Assembly: GCF_021726475.1 (NCBI RefSeq)
Contig: NZ_JAKJRU010000006.1
Coordinates: 124,001-188,000, forward strand
Reading direction: 5' to 3'
Source: Pseudomonas oligotrophica
GTDB taxonomy: Bacteria; Pseudomonadota; Gammaproteobacteria; Pseudomonadales; Pseudomonadaceae
DNA length: 64,000 bases
Part shown: positions 44,041 through 54,022 of the stretch, one piece after another
Position numbering within the stretch: position 1 is the first letter of the stretch
How the letters are laid out: each line of letters opens with the position of its first letter
Translations under genes and position numbers: made by a program
The notes under the pieces: generated by a model
What the model saw: only the letters and a program-made list of their open reading frames with translations
Told to the model about the DNA's origin: nothing
Database searches by the model: none

Positions 44041-44715
44041 TCAGCGATAGCGCGTCGCGTCCGCCAGCCCGGCCTGGCGGAAGCCCTCTGCGCGCAGTCG
44101 GCAACTGTCGCACAGGCCACAGGCGCGACCGTCCTCGTCAGCCTGGTAGCAGGACACGGTCATCGCATAGTCGACGCCCAGCGCAGTCCCCTGGCGAATG
44201 ATCTCGGCCTTGCTCAGGTGCTGCAGCGGGGCCTGGATGTGGAATCCCGGCCCTTCGACGCCGGCCCGGGTCGCCAGGTTGGCCATGCGCTCGAAGGCTT
44301 CGATGAACTCCGGCCGGCAGTCGGGGTAGCCGGAATAGTCCACCGCGTTGACGCCGATGAAGATGTCCTGCGCGCCGAGCACCTCGGCCCAGCCCAGCGC
44401 CAGGGCGAGGAACACCGTGTTGCGCGCAGGCACGTAGGTGATCGGGACCCCTTCGCCAGGCTGCTCGGGCACCGCGATGCTCGAATCGGTCAACGCCGAG
44501 CCACCGATACCATTCAGGTCGATCCCTACCACCTTGTGCTCGACGACGCCCAGCTGGCGCGCCACCCGCTCGGCCGCCTGCAGCTCGGCACGGTGGCGCT
44601 GGCCATAGTCGAAGCTCATGCTGTAGCAGGCGAAACCCTGGGCACGGGCGATTGCCACCACCGTCGCGGAATCCAGGCCGCCCGACAGCAGGATGACTGC
44701 TTTCTTGTCACTCAT
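44041..44715 (-). CDS. queC: 7-cyano-7-deazaguanine synthase QueC
   Basis: A 224-residue enzyme converting 7-carboxy-7-deazaguanine to preQ0 with ammonia and ATP in queuosine synthesis. The P-loop is [31 protein letters not shown] follows, and the zinc motif is [14 protein letters not shown] near the C-terminus. Upstream on the same strand is queE, with 31 bases between, so the two form an operon. tRNA-Lys lies downstream behind its own promoter. Confidence 0.95.
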   Translation of the reverse strand: MSDKKAVILLSGGLDSATVVAIARAQGFACYSMSFDYGQRHRAELQAAERVARQLGVVEHKVVGIDLNGIGGSALTDSSIAVPEQPGEGVPITYVPARNTVFLALALGWAEVLGAQDIFIGVNAVDYSGYPDCRPEFIEAFERMANLATRAGVEGPGFHIQAPLQHLSKAEIIRQGTALGVDYAMTVSCYQADEDGRACGLCDSCRLRAEGFRQAGLADATRYR

Positions 44716-44746
44716 CGAAGTTCTCCAGAAGAAGCGCGAGGCCCGC

Positions 44747-45394
44747 TCAGTGACCGGGCTCGTCGTTCCAGATGATCTTGTGCAGTTGCAACTGCAGGCG
44801 CACCGGCAGGTTGTCCGTCACGATCCAGTCGGCGAGCGCGCGCACATCCACCTGACCATGACTGGGCGAGAACAGCACCTCGCCGGCGCGACGCTCCAGA
44901 CCGAACTCGATCACCTTGGAAACGGCCCAGTCATAATCCTCGCGCGAGCAGATGACGAACTTGACCTGGTCATGGCGCGTCAGCTCGGCGATGTTCTCGT
45001 AGCGATTGCGCGCGACCTCGCCGGAGCCTGGCGTCTTGAGGTCCAGCACCCGGCTGACGCGTCGATCGGTGCCACTGATGTCGAGCGCACCGCTGGTCTC
45101 CAGCGACACCTCGAAGCCGGCGTCGCACAACCGCTGCAACAATGGCAGGCAGTTGGGCTGCGCCAGCGGCTCGCCACCGGTGACACAGACGTAGCGCGGC
45201 TTGAAACGCGCCACCTGCTCGACGATGGCATCCAGGCTCATGAGCTCGCCACCGCTGAACGCGTAGGCGGTGTCGCAGTAATGACAGCGCAGGGGACAGC
45301 CGGTCAGGCGGACGAATACCGTGGGCAGGCCACTGGTACGCGTCTCCCCCTGCAACGAGTAGAAAATCTCGGTAATTCGCAGGGTCTGTTGCAT
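44747..45394 (-). CDS. queE: 7-carboxy-7-deazaguanine synthase QueE
   Basis: A 215-residue radical SAM enzyme converting 6-carboxytetrahydropterin to 7-carboxy-7-deazaguanine. The start [20 protein letters not shown] is diagnostic; the 4Fe-4S motif is [15 protein letters not shown], and [13 protein letters not shown] follows. The ATG at 45394 begins the conserved N-terminus, while the open frame runs back 35 codons into the terminator region of cpoB. It precedes queC; upstream of both is cpoB on the same strand. Confidence 0.94.
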   Translation of the reverse strand: MQQTLRITEIFYSLQGETRTSGLPTVFVRLTGCPLRCHYCDTAYAFSGGELMSLDAIVEQVARFKPRYVCVTGGEPLAQPNCLPLLQRLCDAGFEVSLETSGALDISGTDRRVSRVLDLKTPGSGEVARNRYENIAELTRHDQVKFVICSREDYDWAVSKVIEFGLERRAGEVLFSPSHGQVDVRALADWIVTDNLPVRLQLQLHKIIWNDEPGH

Positions 45395-45468
45395 ATCAGC
45401 CACGGGCGTGACGGCTAAACAGGCCATCCGCCTCCGTTGGTCAAAGAAAGCCGGGCATTGTAAAGCAA

Positions 45469-45490
45469 GAACCCGCCACCTGGCGGGTTC
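45469..45490 (-). terminator. Hairpin terminator after cpoB
   Basis: GAACCCGCCA/TGGCGGGTTC stem with a two-base loop, 22 bases past the cpoB stop on the minus strand. The following TTGCTTT is a weak T-tract, so read-through into queEC is possible. Confidence 0.6.
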
Positions 45491-45511
45491 CGTGATCAAT
45501 GCTCGACCGGA

Positions 45512-46315
45512 TCAGCGATTGAGCTGCCGCTGTGCCAATTGCGCGGCGGAGCTGTTGGGGTACTGGGCGATGACCTGCCTGAGTATCCCCTGCGCCTTGT
45601 CCCGATTGCCGAGGCGTATCTCGACATCGGCCAGCTTGTAGAGCGAATCGGGCACCTTGGGATGCTGCGGATAGGCCTGGCTCACCTTGGCGAAGGCCTG
45701 GCCGGCAGCCTGCAGGTCGCCCTTGGCGAGGTTCACCTCGCCGAGCCAGTACTGGGCATTGCCGGCGTACTGGCTGTTTGGATACTTGCGCAGAAACGCG
45801 CCGAAGGCCTGGCTGGCCTTGTCGAAATCCTTTGCCTTGATCAGATCGAAGGCTGCGTCGTAATACAGCTTTTCCTGGGCCGGATCGCCGGACGCACCGC
45901 CCTGTGCCTGCTGCGAAGCAGCCACCTGGCCGGCACTGGCCGTCTCGCCCGCAGACGATGATGCCCCCTGCCCGGAACTGCCACCCAGCGCACCGCTGGA
46001 TAGGCGACTGTCCAGATCCTTGTAGCGCTCCAGGCCTTGCTGCTCCAGGCGCTGGATCTGGTTCTGCTGTTCTTCGAGCATGCCGCGCAATTGCGCGATT
46101 TCTTCCTGCATCTGCTGCAACTGCTGGAAGAGCATGCCCTGCGCCGAAGCCGGGGCATTCGCCCCGCCTCCGGCGTAGGCACCGCCACTTTCAGGACTGC
46201 CGGCCGAATAGCCGCCGCCGTAGCCGGCGTCGGGTTCGATCACCGGCACCTGGGCGGCCGCCATGAGCGGCAGCCCGAGGACCGCAATACCTAGAAAGCG
46301 ACGGTACTGGCGCAT
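45512..46315 (-). CDS. cpoB: Cell division coordinator CpoB (YbgF)
   Basis: A 267-residue periplasmic protein that links Tol-Pal constriction with peptidoglycan synthesis by PBP1b. Signal peptide residues about 1-21 (ending LMAAAQ), a Gly/Ser-rich linker, a trimerising coiled coil (about 60-100, LFQQLQQMQEEIAQLRGML) and C-terminal TPRs (about 145-265, YYDAAFDLIKAKDFDKA, YPNSQYAGNAQYWLGEV). It starts six bases after pal, at the end of the tol-pal operon. Confidence 0.94.
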   Translation of the reverse strand: MRQYRRFLGIAVLGLPLMAAAQVPVIEPDAGYGGGYSAGSPESGGAYAGGGANAPASAQGMLFQQLQQMQEEIAQLRGMLEEQQNQIQRLEQQGLERYKDLDSRLSSGALGGSSGQGASSSAGETASAGQVAASQQAQGGASGDPAQEKLYYDAAFDLIKAKDFDKASQAFGAFLRKYPNSQYAGNAQYWLGEVNLAKGDLQAAGQAFAKVSQAYPQHPKVPDSLYKLADVEIRLGNRDKAQGILRQVIAQYPNSSAAQLAQRQLNR

Positions 46316-46321
46316 GACGAG

Positions 46322-46828
46322 TTACTTGCGCAGCTCGACGCGACGGTTCTGGGCCCAGGACTGCTCGTCGTTGCCCATGGCGACCGGACGCTCTTCACCG
46401 TAGGAAACCAGTTCCAGCTGAGCCGGGGAAACGCCCTGCAGCACCAGGTAACGCTGGACGGCCTTGGAACGGCGCTCACCCAGAGCCATGTTGTACTCGC
46501 GGGTACCACGCTCGTCAGTGTGGCCTTCCAGCACGACGCGAGCGCCGTTGCCCTTCAGGTCCTTGGCATGAACGTCCAGGGCGCGCATGGCCTCGGGCTT
46601 CAGGTCGGAGCTGTCGTACTCGAAGTAGAAGGTGGTGATGGCGCGCAGAGCGGCTTCGTCGCTCAGGCTGCCGTCCAGCGAGCCGGCATCGGCGCCGTAG
46701 CCTGCGTTGGGATCCATGCCAGTGCCCGAGCCCTCGCCCGAATCGTCGCCGCCCTTGGACGAACAACCGACAGCAACAGCCATGGCCAGAGCCAGCGCGG
46801 TGAACTTACCGAATTTCAGCATTTCCAT
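46322..46828 (-). CDS. pal: Peptidoglycan-associated lipoprotein Pal
   Basis: A 168-residue outer-membrane lipoprotein with lipidated Cys22 ([12 protein letters not shown]), a flexible Gly/Asp linker and an OmpA-like peptidoglycan-binding domain. The domain motifs are [19 protein letters not shown] and [20 protein letters not shown], including the Asp and Arg that hold diaminopimelate. It partners TolB. The start at the MEMLKFG Met follows TTGTTACAG and removes 19 unsupported codons. Confidence 0.96.
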   Translation of the reverse strand: MEMLKFGKFTALALAMAVAVGCSSKGGDDSGEGSGTGMDPNAGYGADAGSLDGSLSDEAALRAITTFYFEYDSSDLKPEAMRALDVHAKDLKGNGARVVLEGHTDERGTREYNMALGERRSKAVQRYLVLQGVSPAQLELVSYGEERPVAMGNDEQSWAQNRRVELRK

Positions 46829-46884
46829 CTGTAACAACCCCAGGTGTGGTTTTGGTGTTTTGGTTAAAAAGCGTTGGTACCGCA

Positions 46885-48180
46885 TCAGTTCAGGTAAGGG
46901 GACCAGGATGGCTCACGGACTTCGCCCTGAGCAGTAGGAAGCGGGAGCCTAACTCGACCATTGATGGACACGAGCATCAAGACTCCCCGGCCCTGCTGGC
47001 GGGTGGCGTAGATTAGCATGGTGCCATTAGGCGCGACAGTGGGCGACTCGTCCAGGCTGGTGTCCGAGAGGATGCGCAGGTTGCCGCGCTGCAGGTCCTG
47101 CGCGGCAACCTTGAAGTTGGTGTAACCGTCCTGGCGATGGATCATCACGAGGGTCTTTTCATCCGCCGAAAGCTTGGGGTTGGCGTTGTAGTTGCCAACG
47201 AAGGTCACCCGCTCGGCGGCACCGCCACCCAGGCGCTGCTTGTAGATCTGCGGCTTGCCGGCACGATCGGAGGTGAAGTAGAGGGTCTGACCGTCGGCGC
47301 CCCAGAAGGGTTCGGTATCGATGGCGTAATGGTTGGTCAGACGCTGAAGCTGGCGCGTGCCGAGGCTCATCACGTAGATCTCCGGGTTGCCGTCCTTGGA
47401 CAGCACGAAAGCCAGCCGATTGCCATCCGGCGAGAATGCCGGCGCACCGTTGAGCCCCTCGAAGTTGGTGATCTGCTCGCGACGGCCGGTGTCGATGTGC
47501 TGGACGAAGATCCGCGGCCGCTTCTGCTCGAACGACACATAGGCGATGCGCCGGCCGTCCGGCGAATAGCGCGGCGACAGGATCGGCTCGCGCGATTGCA
47601 GCAGGGTCACGGCACGTGCACCGTCGTAGTCCGAGCGCTGCAAGGTATAGCGGGTCCCGGCACCCAGCCGTTCGGCGGTGACGTAGAGCAGGCGCGTGGA
47701 GAACGCGCCGCGAATGCCGGTCAGCTTCTCGAAGGCCTGGTCGGCGACATAGTGCGCCATGTCGCGCAACTGGTCGGGCGTGCCGCCGACGCTGCCGGAC
47801 ATGACCTGCTGCTCGGTGGTCACGTTGAACACGCCGAACTGGACCTGCAGTCGACCGCCGGCAGGCTGGATGTTGCCGACGATCACGTACTGCGCGCCCA
47901 GCGCCTTCCAGTCGCGGTAGATGATCTCGCTGGCCCGGGTCGGCAGGCTGATCATGTTCTGCCGCGGGATCGGCTGGAAGGTGCCGGAGTTACGCAGGTC
48001 GTTGCCGACGATGTCGGCCATGTCCTCGGGCAACACGGTGCCCCCCTGCCAGCCGAAGGGCACCACGGCGATCGGCGTGGCACGATCGGTACCGCTGGTG
48101 ACGACAAGCGGATCGGCGGCCTGGACGGTACCGACCAGCAGGGTCAGGCCGACCAGCGCGAGACGAATCAGGGTTTTCAC
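46885..48180 (-). CDS. tolB: Tol-Pal system protein TolB
   Basis: A 431-residue periplasmic protein with a cleavable signal (residues about 1-21, TLLVGTVQA), an N-terminal alpha/beta domain and a six-bladed beta-propeller whose repeats read [39 protein letters not shown] and [19 protein letters not shown]. It shuttles between Pal and TolA. The start is GTG, overlapping the tolA stop as GTGA at 48177-48180. Confidence 0.96.
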   Translation of the reverse strand: MKTLIRLALVGLTLLVGTVQAADPLVVTSGTDRATPIAVVPFGWQGGTVLPEDMADIVGNDLRNSGTFQPIPRQNMISLPTRASEIIYRDWKALGAQYVIVGNIQPAGGRLQVQFGVFNVTTEQQVMSGSVGGTPDQLRDMAHYVADQAFEKLTGIRGAFSTRLLYVTAERLGAGTRYTLQRSDYDGARAVTLLQSREPILSPRYSPDGRRIAYVSFEQKRPRIFVQHIDTGRREQITNFEGLNGAPAFSPDGNRLAFVLSKDGNPEIYVMSLGTRQLQRLTNHYAIDTEPFWGADGQTLYFTSDRAGKPQIYKQRLGGGAAERVTFVGNYNANPKLSADEKTLVMIHRQDGYTNFKVAAQDLQRGNLRILSDTSLDESPTVAPNGTMLIYATRQQGRGVLMLVSINGRVRLPLPTAQGEVREPSWSPYLN

Positions 48181-49175
48181 AGATCCAAATCCTCTGGTTT
48201 GAAAATCATGCGCCGCTGCCGGTACATCCGGTCGAAGGTGGCGCGGTCCAGTTCCTGCATCTCCGGGATGCGTCCGACGTTGCGCACGGCCGCGACCGCC
48301 GAACTGTCGAAGGCACTGTCACCGCTCGAGCGCGTAACGCTGGCATTGGTGATGGTGCCGTCCGGCAGCATCTGGATGGTCACCTCGACGCTCATGCCAT
48401 TGCGTGCCGACGGCGGACGCCGCCACTGCTGGCTGACCAGGCTGATGATCAGGTCGTCCAGACTGCCGGCAACCTGGTCACCCTGGGTGTCGGCCAGCGC
48501 CTGCTGTCTTTCCGTTGTATCGGAAAGCAACTCGGCCAGGGCCTGAGCCTTCTTGTCCTCGGCAGCCTTGCGCGCGGCTTCGGCAGCAGCCTTCTTCTTC
48601 GCGTCCTCGGCAGCCTTCTTCTTGGCCGCTTCGGCAGCAGCCTTCTTTTTAGCCTCTTCGGCGGCCTTTTTCCTGGCGGCCTCTTCGGCGGCTTTCTTCT
48701 TCGCCTCTTCGGCGGCCTTCTGCTTGGCAGCCTCCTCGGCCTTCTTCTTGGCGATGTCGGCCTGCTTGCGCTGCTCGGCCTTCTTGGCCTCCTCGGCCTT
48801 CTTGGCTTCTGCTGCTTTCTGCTCGGCCGCCTTCTGCGCCTCGGCCTTTCGAGCCGCTTCGGCCTTCTTTTGTTCCGCGGCCTTGGCCTCGGCGATCTTC
48901 TGCTGCTCGACCTTGCGCTGCTCCAGCTGCTCGGTTTCGAACTGCTTGGCGGCGGTCTTCTTCGCCTCGCCGGCGATCTTCTGGTTGGTCTGGGTAGTCG
49001 CCTGGCTCTGTGACTTCAGCTGGTAGAGCGTCGCCTGCACGATGGGCTTGGACGGGGGCAGCTCGGGCGTCATGGCGAAGCTGACGAAGAGCATCGCGAA
49101 GATGACCAGGTGCAGGCCGACTGCCAGGATGGTCGGCCAGAAATAGCTCTCCGAGGGCGAGCGATCCTGCTGCAT
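48177..49175 (-). CDS. tolA: Tol-Pal system protein TolA
   Basis: A 332-residue protein spanning the periplasm. One N-terminal membrane helix (about 15-35, [19 protein letters not shown]) is followed by a long Ala/Lys/Glu helix (about 70-215, repeated KKAAEEA-type units) and a C-terminal globular domain with [19 protein letters not shown] and [19 protein letters not shown]. It transduces proton-motive force from TolQR to TolB-Pal. The ATG at 49175 overlaps the tolR stop (TGATG); an in-frame GTG lies one codon earlier. Confidence 0.95.
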   Translation of the reverse strand: MQQDRSPSESYFWPTILAVGLHLVIFAMLFVSFAMTPELPPSKPIVQATLYQLKSQSQATTQTNQKIAGEAKKTAAKQFETEQLEQRKVEQQKIAEAKAAEQKKAEAARKAEAQKAAEQKAAEAKKAEEAKKAEQRKQADIAKKKAEEAAKQKAAEEAKKKAAEEAARKKAAEEAKKKAAAEAAKKKAAEDAKKKAAAEAARKAAEDKKAQALAELLSDTTERQQALADTQGDQVAGSLDDLIISLVSQQWRRPPSARNGMSVEVTIQMLPDGTITNASVTRSSGDSAFDSSAVAAVRNVGRIPEMQELDRATFDRMYRQRRMIFKPEDLDL

Positions 49176-49627
49176 CACGGCGCCTCGGTGATCAGGCCGA
49201 CGTTGCCGACGCCCGCTTCCTGGAGGCCGCCCATGGCCGCCATCACCGAGCCGTAGTCGACGGCCTTGTCGCCGCGCACGAAGACCTGCACCTGCTTACC
49301 CTGGCTACGGTTCTGATTCATGATCGCGGTGACCGCACGGGTCATTTCCTCGAGCGTCAGCGCGCGATCCTGAACGGTGTCGGTATCCACCTCGCTACCC
49401 ATGTTCCAGTAGTAGGTCTTGTCGGCCTTGATCGAGATGGTCAGCACCTGGGCGTTGTTGTCCTGCGGCAGCGCCTCGCTGCTGACCTTCGGCAGGTCGA
49501 CCTTGACGCCCTGGTTGAGCATCGGCGCCGTCACCATGAAGATGACCAGCAGCACCAGCATCACGTCGATGTACGGAACCACGTTCATCTCGGCGACGGG
49601 CTTGCGTCTGTTGCGAATTCTGGCCAT
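49175..49627 (-). CDS. tolR: Tol-Pal system proton channel protein TolR
   Basis: A 150-residue ExbD/TolR protein with a single membrane helix. The proton-carrying Asp is in MNVVPYIDVMLVLLVIFMVT (about residue 26), and the periplasmic domain contains PQDNNAQVLTISIKADKTYYW and VQVFVRGDKAVDYGSVM. It forms the motor with TolQ. Start chosen at MARIRNRRKP; tolQ ends 11 bases upstream. Confidence 0.95.
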   Translation of the reverse strand: MARIRNRRKPVAEMNVVPYIDVMLVLLVIFMVTAPMLNQGVKVDLPKVSSEALPQDNNAQVLTISIKADKTYYWNMGSEVDTDTVQDRALTLEEMTRAVTAIMNQNRSQGKQVQVFVRGDKAVDYGSVMAAMGGLQEAGVGNVGLITEAP

Positions 49628-49638
49628 GGCCGGCGGCC

Positions 49639-50331
49639 TCACTCTTCGGAGGTGTGGACTTTGCGGTGCAGGATCGCCTGGAACTCATCGGCGAAGGTGT
49701 AGTAGCGCGCGATCAGCGTCTCGCCACGGGCCGAGAATCGGTTGTAGGCGATCACCGCCGGAATCGCGGCGAACAGGCCGATCGCCGTGGCGATCAGCGC
49801 CTCGGCGATACCCGGGGCGACGGTCGCCAGCGTGGCCTGCTGTACCTGCGCCAGGCCGCGGAAGGAGTTCATGATGCCCCACACGGTGCCGAACAGGCCG
49901 ATGTAGGGGCTGGTCGACCCCACGGTCGCGAGGAACGGCAGGCTCTGCTCGAGCTTTTCCTCTTCCCGCGAGATGGCCACGCGCATCGCGCGGTTGACGC
50001 CGTCCATCACCGCGTCGGGGTCGACGCCCGGCTGCTGGCGCAGGCGGGAGAATTCCTTGAAGCCGGCGCGGAAGATCTGCTCGACGCCGCAGTCCGGATC
50101 GGGGTTGCTGCCAGCCTGGCGATAGAGCTTGGACAGATCGATGCCCGACCAGAAGCGCTCTTCGAAGGCCTCCAGCGAGCGCTTGGCCGCGCGCAACAGG
50201 TTGCCACGCTGGAATATCAGGATCCACGAAGTCACCGAAGCGGCCACGAGGATCAGCATGACCAGCTGCACCACGAAGCTGGCATTGCTGATCAGGCTCC
50301 ACATGGACATATGGTCGACGTTGGCTTCCAC
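49639..50331 (-). CDS. tolQ: Tol-Pal system proton channel protein TolQ
   Basis: A 230-residue MotA/TolQ/ExbB protein with three membrane helices (about 15-37, 135-160, 170-195), including TVGSTSPYIGLFGTVWGIM and IAEALIATAIGLFAAIPAV with the channel Thr residues. The GTG start at 50331 matches the P. aeruginosa N-terminus and lies two bases after the ybgC stop, with GGAGAG about eight bases upstream, inside ybgC. Longer frames upstream are ybgC in another frame. Confidence 0.94.
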   Translation of the reverse strand: MEANVDHMSMWSLISNASFVVQLVMLILVAASVTSWILIFQRGNLLRAAKRSLEAFEERFWSGIDLSKLYRQAGSNPDPDCGVEQIFRAGFKEFSRLRQQPGVDPDAVMDGVNRAMRVAISREEEKLEQSLPFLATVGSTSPYIGLFGTVWGIMNSFRGLAQVQQATLATVAPGIAEALIATAIGLFAAIPAVIAYNRFSARGETLIARYYTFADEFQAILHRKVHTSEE

Positions 50332-50333
50332 GC

Positions 50334-50777
50334 TCACTCTCCTGCAGGGGATAGTCCCGAGCCGCCCAAGGCGCCACGCAGCGCCTCGGGAATGGCTCGG
50401 GGTTTCAGATTCTCGGCACGCACGCATGCCACCCAGACATGCCCTTCACACAGCAGCGTATCGTCGCCGGCACGCCGGACCTGCTGGCGAAAACGCAGGC
50501 TGGCCCGCTTCAGCTCCACCACCTCGGCACTGACCAGCAGCTCGTCGTCGAGCCGGGCCGGCGACAGGTAGCGCGCCTCGACCGAATGCACGACGAACAA
50601 CAGGTCATCGTCGACGAGCTGGGACTGGGCGAAGCCCAGCTCACGCAGCCGCTCGGTACGAGCCCGTTCCATGAACTTGAGGTAGTTGACGTAGTAGACG
50701 ATACCGCCAGCATCGGTGTCCTCGTAATAGACACGGCAGCGATGCGTGAAAGGCCTTGCTTGGGATAGCGCGCGCAT
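50334..50777 (-). CDS. ybgC: Tol-Pal-associated acyl-CoA thioesterase YbgC
   Basis: A 147-residue hotdog-fold thioesterase. The active-site segment is [24 protein letters not shown] with the catalytic Asp; [20 protein letters not shown] follows. It heads the tol-pal operon and is thought to act on acyl-CoA or acyl-ACP in phospholipid metabolism. Start chosen at [10 protein letters not shown] by comparison with P. aeruginosa; nine further upstream codons are possible. ruvB lies 49 bases upstream. Confidence 0.92.
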   Translation of the reverse strand: MRALSQARPFTHRCRVYYEDTDAGGIVYYVNYLKFMERARTERLRELGFAQSQLVDDDLLFVVHSVEARYLSPARLDDELLVSAEVVELKRASLRFRQQVRRAGDDTLLCEGHVWVACVRAENLKPRAIPEALRGALGGSGLSPAGE

Positions 50778-50825
50778 ACTAGAGCTCAGTCGATCGATTG
50801 CCAATCGGGTGGCGGAACAATTTTT

Positions 50826-51881
50826 TCAACCATCGGTTTCAGGACCGAACAGGTCCGGCGTCGGCGCCTCGGCCAGGCGCCTGGGCAGGTTCAGCCCGAA
50901 GTGCAGGTAGGCGTGCCGGGTCACCACCCGCCCCCTCGGCGTGCGCATGATGTAGCCCTGCTGGATCAGATAGGGTTCGAGCACATCCTCGATGGTGTGG
51001 CGCTCCTCGCTGATGGCCGCGGCCAGGCTGTCGATGCCCACCGGCCCGCCATCGAACTTCTCGATCAGCGTCAGCAGCAGGCGGCGGTCCTGGTGGTCGA
51101 AGCCACGCTCGTCGACATCGAGCATGTTCAGCGCCAGGTCGGCGATCTGGCGGGTGATCTCGCCCTTGCCGCGCACCTCGGCGAAATCACGCACGCGGCG
51201 CAGCAGGCGGTTGGCGATACGCGGCGTGCCGCGCGCCCGGCGGGCGATCTCGAAGGCCCCCTCGGCCTCGATCGGCAGGCCGAGAATCCCCGCCGAGCGG
51301 CTGACGATGGTGGCCAGGTCCTCGGTGGAGTAGAACTCCAGGCGCTGGACGATACCGAAGCGGTCGCGCAGCGGATTGGTCAGCATGCCGGCCCGGGTGG
51401 TCGCGCCGACCAGGGTGAACGGCGGCAGGTCGAGCTTGATCGAGCGCGCCGCAGGGCCTTCGCCGATCATGATGTCGAGCTGGAAGTCCTCCATCGCCGG
51501 ATAGAGCACTTCCTCGACGATCGGCGAGAGGCGGTGGATCTCGTCGACGAACAGCACGTCGCCGGCTTCGAGGTTGGTCAGCAGCGCGGCCAGATCACCG
51601 GGGCGTTCCAGCACCGGCCCCGAGGTGCTCTTGATGGACACGCCCATCTCCTGGGCGATGATGTTGGCCAGCGTGGTCTTGCCCAGGCCCGGCGGGCCGA
51701 AGATCAGGGTGTGGTCCAGCGCCTCGCCGCGCAGCCGGGCGGCCCGGATGAACAGGTCCATCTGCTCGCGCACGCTCGGCTGGCCGATGTACTCGGCCAG
51801 CCTGAGCGGACGGATGGCGCGGTCGAGTTGCTCGTCGCGGTCGCGACTGCTGGCGGTGACAAGACGATCGGCTTCGATCAT
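50826..51881 (-). CDS. ruvB: Holliday junction DNA helicase RuvB
   Basis: A 351-residue AAA+ motor that drives branch migration with RuvA. Walker A is [16 protein letters not shown], Walker B is [12 protein letters not shown], sensor 1 is [11 protein letters not shown], and the arginine finger region is [13 protein letters not shown]. The C-terminal winged helix contains [18 protein letters not shown]. ruvA ends four bases upstream. Confidence 0.97.
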   Translation of the reverse strand: MIEADRLVTASSRDRDEQLDRAIRPLRLAEYIGQPSVREQMDLFIRAARLRGEALDHTLIFGPPGLGKTTLANIIAQEMGVSIKSTSGPVLERPGDLAALLTNLEAGDVLFVDEIHRLSPIVEEVLYPAMEDFQLDIMIGEGPAARSIKLDLPPFTLVGATTRAGMLTNPLRDRFGIVQRLEFYSTEDLATIVSRSAGILGLPIEAEGAFEIARRARGTPRIANRLLRRVRDFAEVRGKGEITRQIADLALNMLDVDERGFDHQDRRLLLTLIEKFDGGPVGIDSLAAAISEERHTIEDVLEPYLIQQGYIMRTPRGRVVTRHAYLHFGLNLPRRLAEAPTPDLFGPETDG

Positions 51882-51885
51882 GCGC

Positions 51886-52491
51886 TTACACCATGCCCTT
51901 GAGCGCGCGGCGGATCATCTCTTCACTGCTCAGACCGTCCTCCCGTACCGCAGCCACCGCCCGGCTGGCTTCCTGCGGCTTGAAGCCCAGGGAGATCAGC
52001 GCGCTGACCGCATCATTCTCGGCGCTTGTGACTGCCGCCGCAGCGCGAGGTTCAACCACCAGCGTGGCGATCGCCGGCATGGTCTCCCAGGCCTTGAAGC
52101 GGTCTTTCAGCTCGACCAGCAGGCGCTCGGCGGTCTTCTTGCCGACGCCGGGGATCTTCACCAGGGTGGAGGTATCCTGCGCCTGCACACAGCGCACCAG
52201 CTCGTCTATCTCCAACCCCGACATCAGCGCCAGCGCCAGCTTCGGGCCGACGCCATTGAGGCGGATCAGCTCGCGGAACAGTTCGCGCTCGCGCTTTTCG
52301 TAGAAGCCGTACAGCAACTGCGCATCCTCGCGCACCACCAGATGGGTATGCAGCGTCAGCGCTTCGCCCACGGACGGCAGGCGATAGAGGGTGGTCATCG
52401 GCACTTCGACCTCGTAGCCGACGCCGTTGACATCCACGACCAGGTGCGGCGGCTGCTTTTCCGCCAGTTGACCACGCAAACAACCTATCAC
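51886..52491 (-). CDS. ruvA: Holliday junction DNA helicase subunit RuvA
   Basis: A 201-residue protein that binds Holliday junctions as a tetramer and loads RuvB. Domain I is an OB fold (residues 1-62), domain II has the helix-hairpin-helix motifs [19 protein letters not shown] and [19 protein letters not shown], and domain III (about 150-200) contacts RuvB. The GTG start at 52491 gives the family N-terminus ([17 protein letters not shown]) and the P. aeruginosa length of 201; upstream frame is non-coding and overlaps ruvC. Confidence 0.95.
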   Translation of the reverse strand: MIGCLRGQLAEKQPPHLVVDVNGVGYEVEVPMTTLYRLPSVGEALTLHTHLVVREDAQLLYGFYEKRERELFRELIRLNGVGPKLALALMSGLEIDELVRCVQAQDTSTLVKIPGVGKKTAERLLVELKDRFKAWETMPAIATLVVEPRAAAAVTSAENDAVSALISLGFKPQEASRAVAAVREDGLSSEEMIRRALKGMV

Positions 52492-52541
52492 TGCCTGCAG
52501 CTCTCCGATGCGCCCGCCAGGGGCATGAAAAATTATCCGCT

Positions 52542-53066
52542 CTACAACCGCAGCCGGCCACCGCGCCGGCGGGCGCCGGCCAGCCCATGGGGAATCAGGC
52601 TCTGCCGATGATGGGCGTGGCACAAGGCGATGGCCAGGGCGTCCGACGCATCGATCTGCGGCTTCTGCACCAATTTGAGCAAGTGCATGACCATCATTTG
52701 CACCTGCTGCTTGTCCGCCCCGCCGGTGCCAGCGATGGCCTGCTTGACCTGGGTCGCGGTGTACTCGGCGATCTGCAGGCCCGCCTCGGCCCCGGCGACG
52801 ATGGCCGCGCCCCGTGCCTGGCCGAGCTTGAGCGCCGAGTCGGCATTGCGCGCCATGAACACCTGCTCGATACCCATGGTCACCGGCCCGTACAGGCGGA
52901 TGACCTCGCTGATGCCGCGATACACCGCCTGCAGCCGCTCGTGCAGCTCGCCCCCCCCGGTGCGAATGCAGCCGGAGGCCACGTACTCGCAACCGCGTCC
53001 GGTGTCGCGCACCACACCGTAGCCGGTAATGCGCGAGCCGGGGTCGATACCAAGGATCAGCGTCAT
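52542..53066 (-). CDS. ruvC: Holliday junction resolvase RuvC
   Basis: A 174-residue RNase H-fold endonuclease that cleaves Holliday junctions. Catalytic acidic residues are Asp8 in [15 protein letters not shown], Glu in [21 protein letters not shown] (about residue 67) and the Asp pair in [15 protein letters not shown] (about 140-143). The C-terminus [11 protein letters not shown] is basic. It is followed by ruvA 50 bases on, in the ruvCAB order. Confidence 0.96.
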   Translation of the reverse strand: MTLILGIDPGSRITGYGVVRDTGRGCEYVASGCIRTGGGELHERLQAVYRGISEVIRLYGPVTMGIEQVFMARNADSALKLGQARGAAIVAGAEAGLQIAEYTATQVKQAIAGTGGADKQQVQMMVMHLLKLVQKPQIDASDALAIALCHAHHRQSLIPHGLAGARRRGGRLRL

Positions 53067-53165
53067 GCAGCCGCCATACTGTCTATATATCCAGCGCCAG
53101 AGTATAGGGGCCAGCCAGGGCGACGGCTACCGGCACGCCACTCGAGGCCGGCTGCCTCAGAAACA

Positions 53166-53204
53166 GCGAAGCCGGAAGCATCCGTGGATGGCTTCCGGCT
53201 TCGC
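53166..53204 (-). terminator. Intrinsic terminator after yebC
   Basis: A 14-base-pair stem GCGAAGCCGGAAGC/GCTTCCGGCTTCGC (53166-53179 with 53191-53204) lies 16 bases past the yebC stop on the minus strand. The tail TGTTTCTG is only moderately T-rich. Confidence 0.65.
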
Positions 53205-53220
53205 AGCGGCCCGGCAGCAC

Positions 53221-53967
53221 TCAGTCCAGCTGTTCCATGATCTCGCCGGGGATGTCGGCGTTGTGGTAGACGTTCTGCACGTCGTCCAGGTCCTCCAGTG
53301 CATCGATCAGGCGCAGCACCTTCTGCGCGGTCTCCAGATCGGCCACCGGCGCGGAAATCGACGGGATCATCGCAACCTCGGCTTCGTCGGCCTTGAAGCC
53401 CGCCGCGGCCAGTGCCTCGTTGACGGCATGGAACTCGGTGAAGCTGGTGTAGACCTGCGCCGAGCCGTCTTCCTCTACCACCACGTCGTCGGCGCCGGCC
53501 TCGAGGGCCGCCTCCATCAGGGCATCCTCGTCCACGCCCGGCGCATAGCTGATCAGCCCCTTGCGGTCGAACATGTAGGCCACCGAACCATCGGTACCCA
53601 GGTTGCCGCCATTCTTGCTGAACGCATGGCGGACTTCGGCGGCGGTGCGGTTGCGATTGTCGGTCATGGCCTCGACGATGATGGCCACGCCGCTCGGCGC
53701 ATAGCCCTCGTAGCTCAGCTCGACAACGTTGTCGGCGTCATTGTTGCCGGCCCCGCGGGCGATCGCCCGGTCGATCACGTCGCGCGACATGTTGGCGGTC
53801 AGCGCCTTGTCCACGGCCAGGCGCAGACGCGGATTGTCCGCCGGGATCGCACCGCTCTTGGCCGCCACGGTCAGCTCACGGATGAGCTTGGTGAAGATCT
53901 TGCCCCGCTTGGCGTCCTGGCGCCCCTTGCGGTGTTTGATATTGGCCCATTTGGAATGACCCGCCAT
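53221..53967 (-). CDS. yebC: YebC/PmpR family DNA-binding regulator
   Basis: A 248-residue YebC/TACO1 protein. The N-terminus [22 protein letters not shown] is the family signature (first 20 residues), with [26 protein letters not shown] and [13 protein letters not shown] later. In P. aeruginosa the homologue PmpR represses a quorum-sensing (PQS) gene; other YebC proteins affect translation of proline stretches, so the regulatory mode here is uncertain. It lies between aspS and ruvC on the same strand. Confidence 0.94.
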   Translation of the reverse strand: MAGHSKWANIKHRKGRQDAKRGKIFTKLIRELTVAAKSGAIPADNPRLRLAVDKALTANMSRDVIDRAIARGAGNNDADNVVELSYEGYAPSGVAIIVEAMTDNRNRTAAEVRHAFSKNGGNLGTDGSVAYMFDRKGLISYAPGVDEDALMEAALEAGADDVVVEEDGSAQVYTSFTEFHAVNEALAAAGFKADEAEVAMIPSISAPVADLETAQKVLRLIDALEDLDDVQNVYHNADIPGEIMEQLD

Positions 53968-54022
53968 GAATCTCTCCCTCTCTTAACGCTGTTGGTGCCG
54001 GGACCCGGTCCCGGCACGCCCT

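Noticed and set aside
48560-48960. Tandem DNA repeat array
   Set aside because: The repetitive GCC/TTC/TTG pattern encodes the Ala/Lys/Glu helix of TolA and is explained by protein selection.
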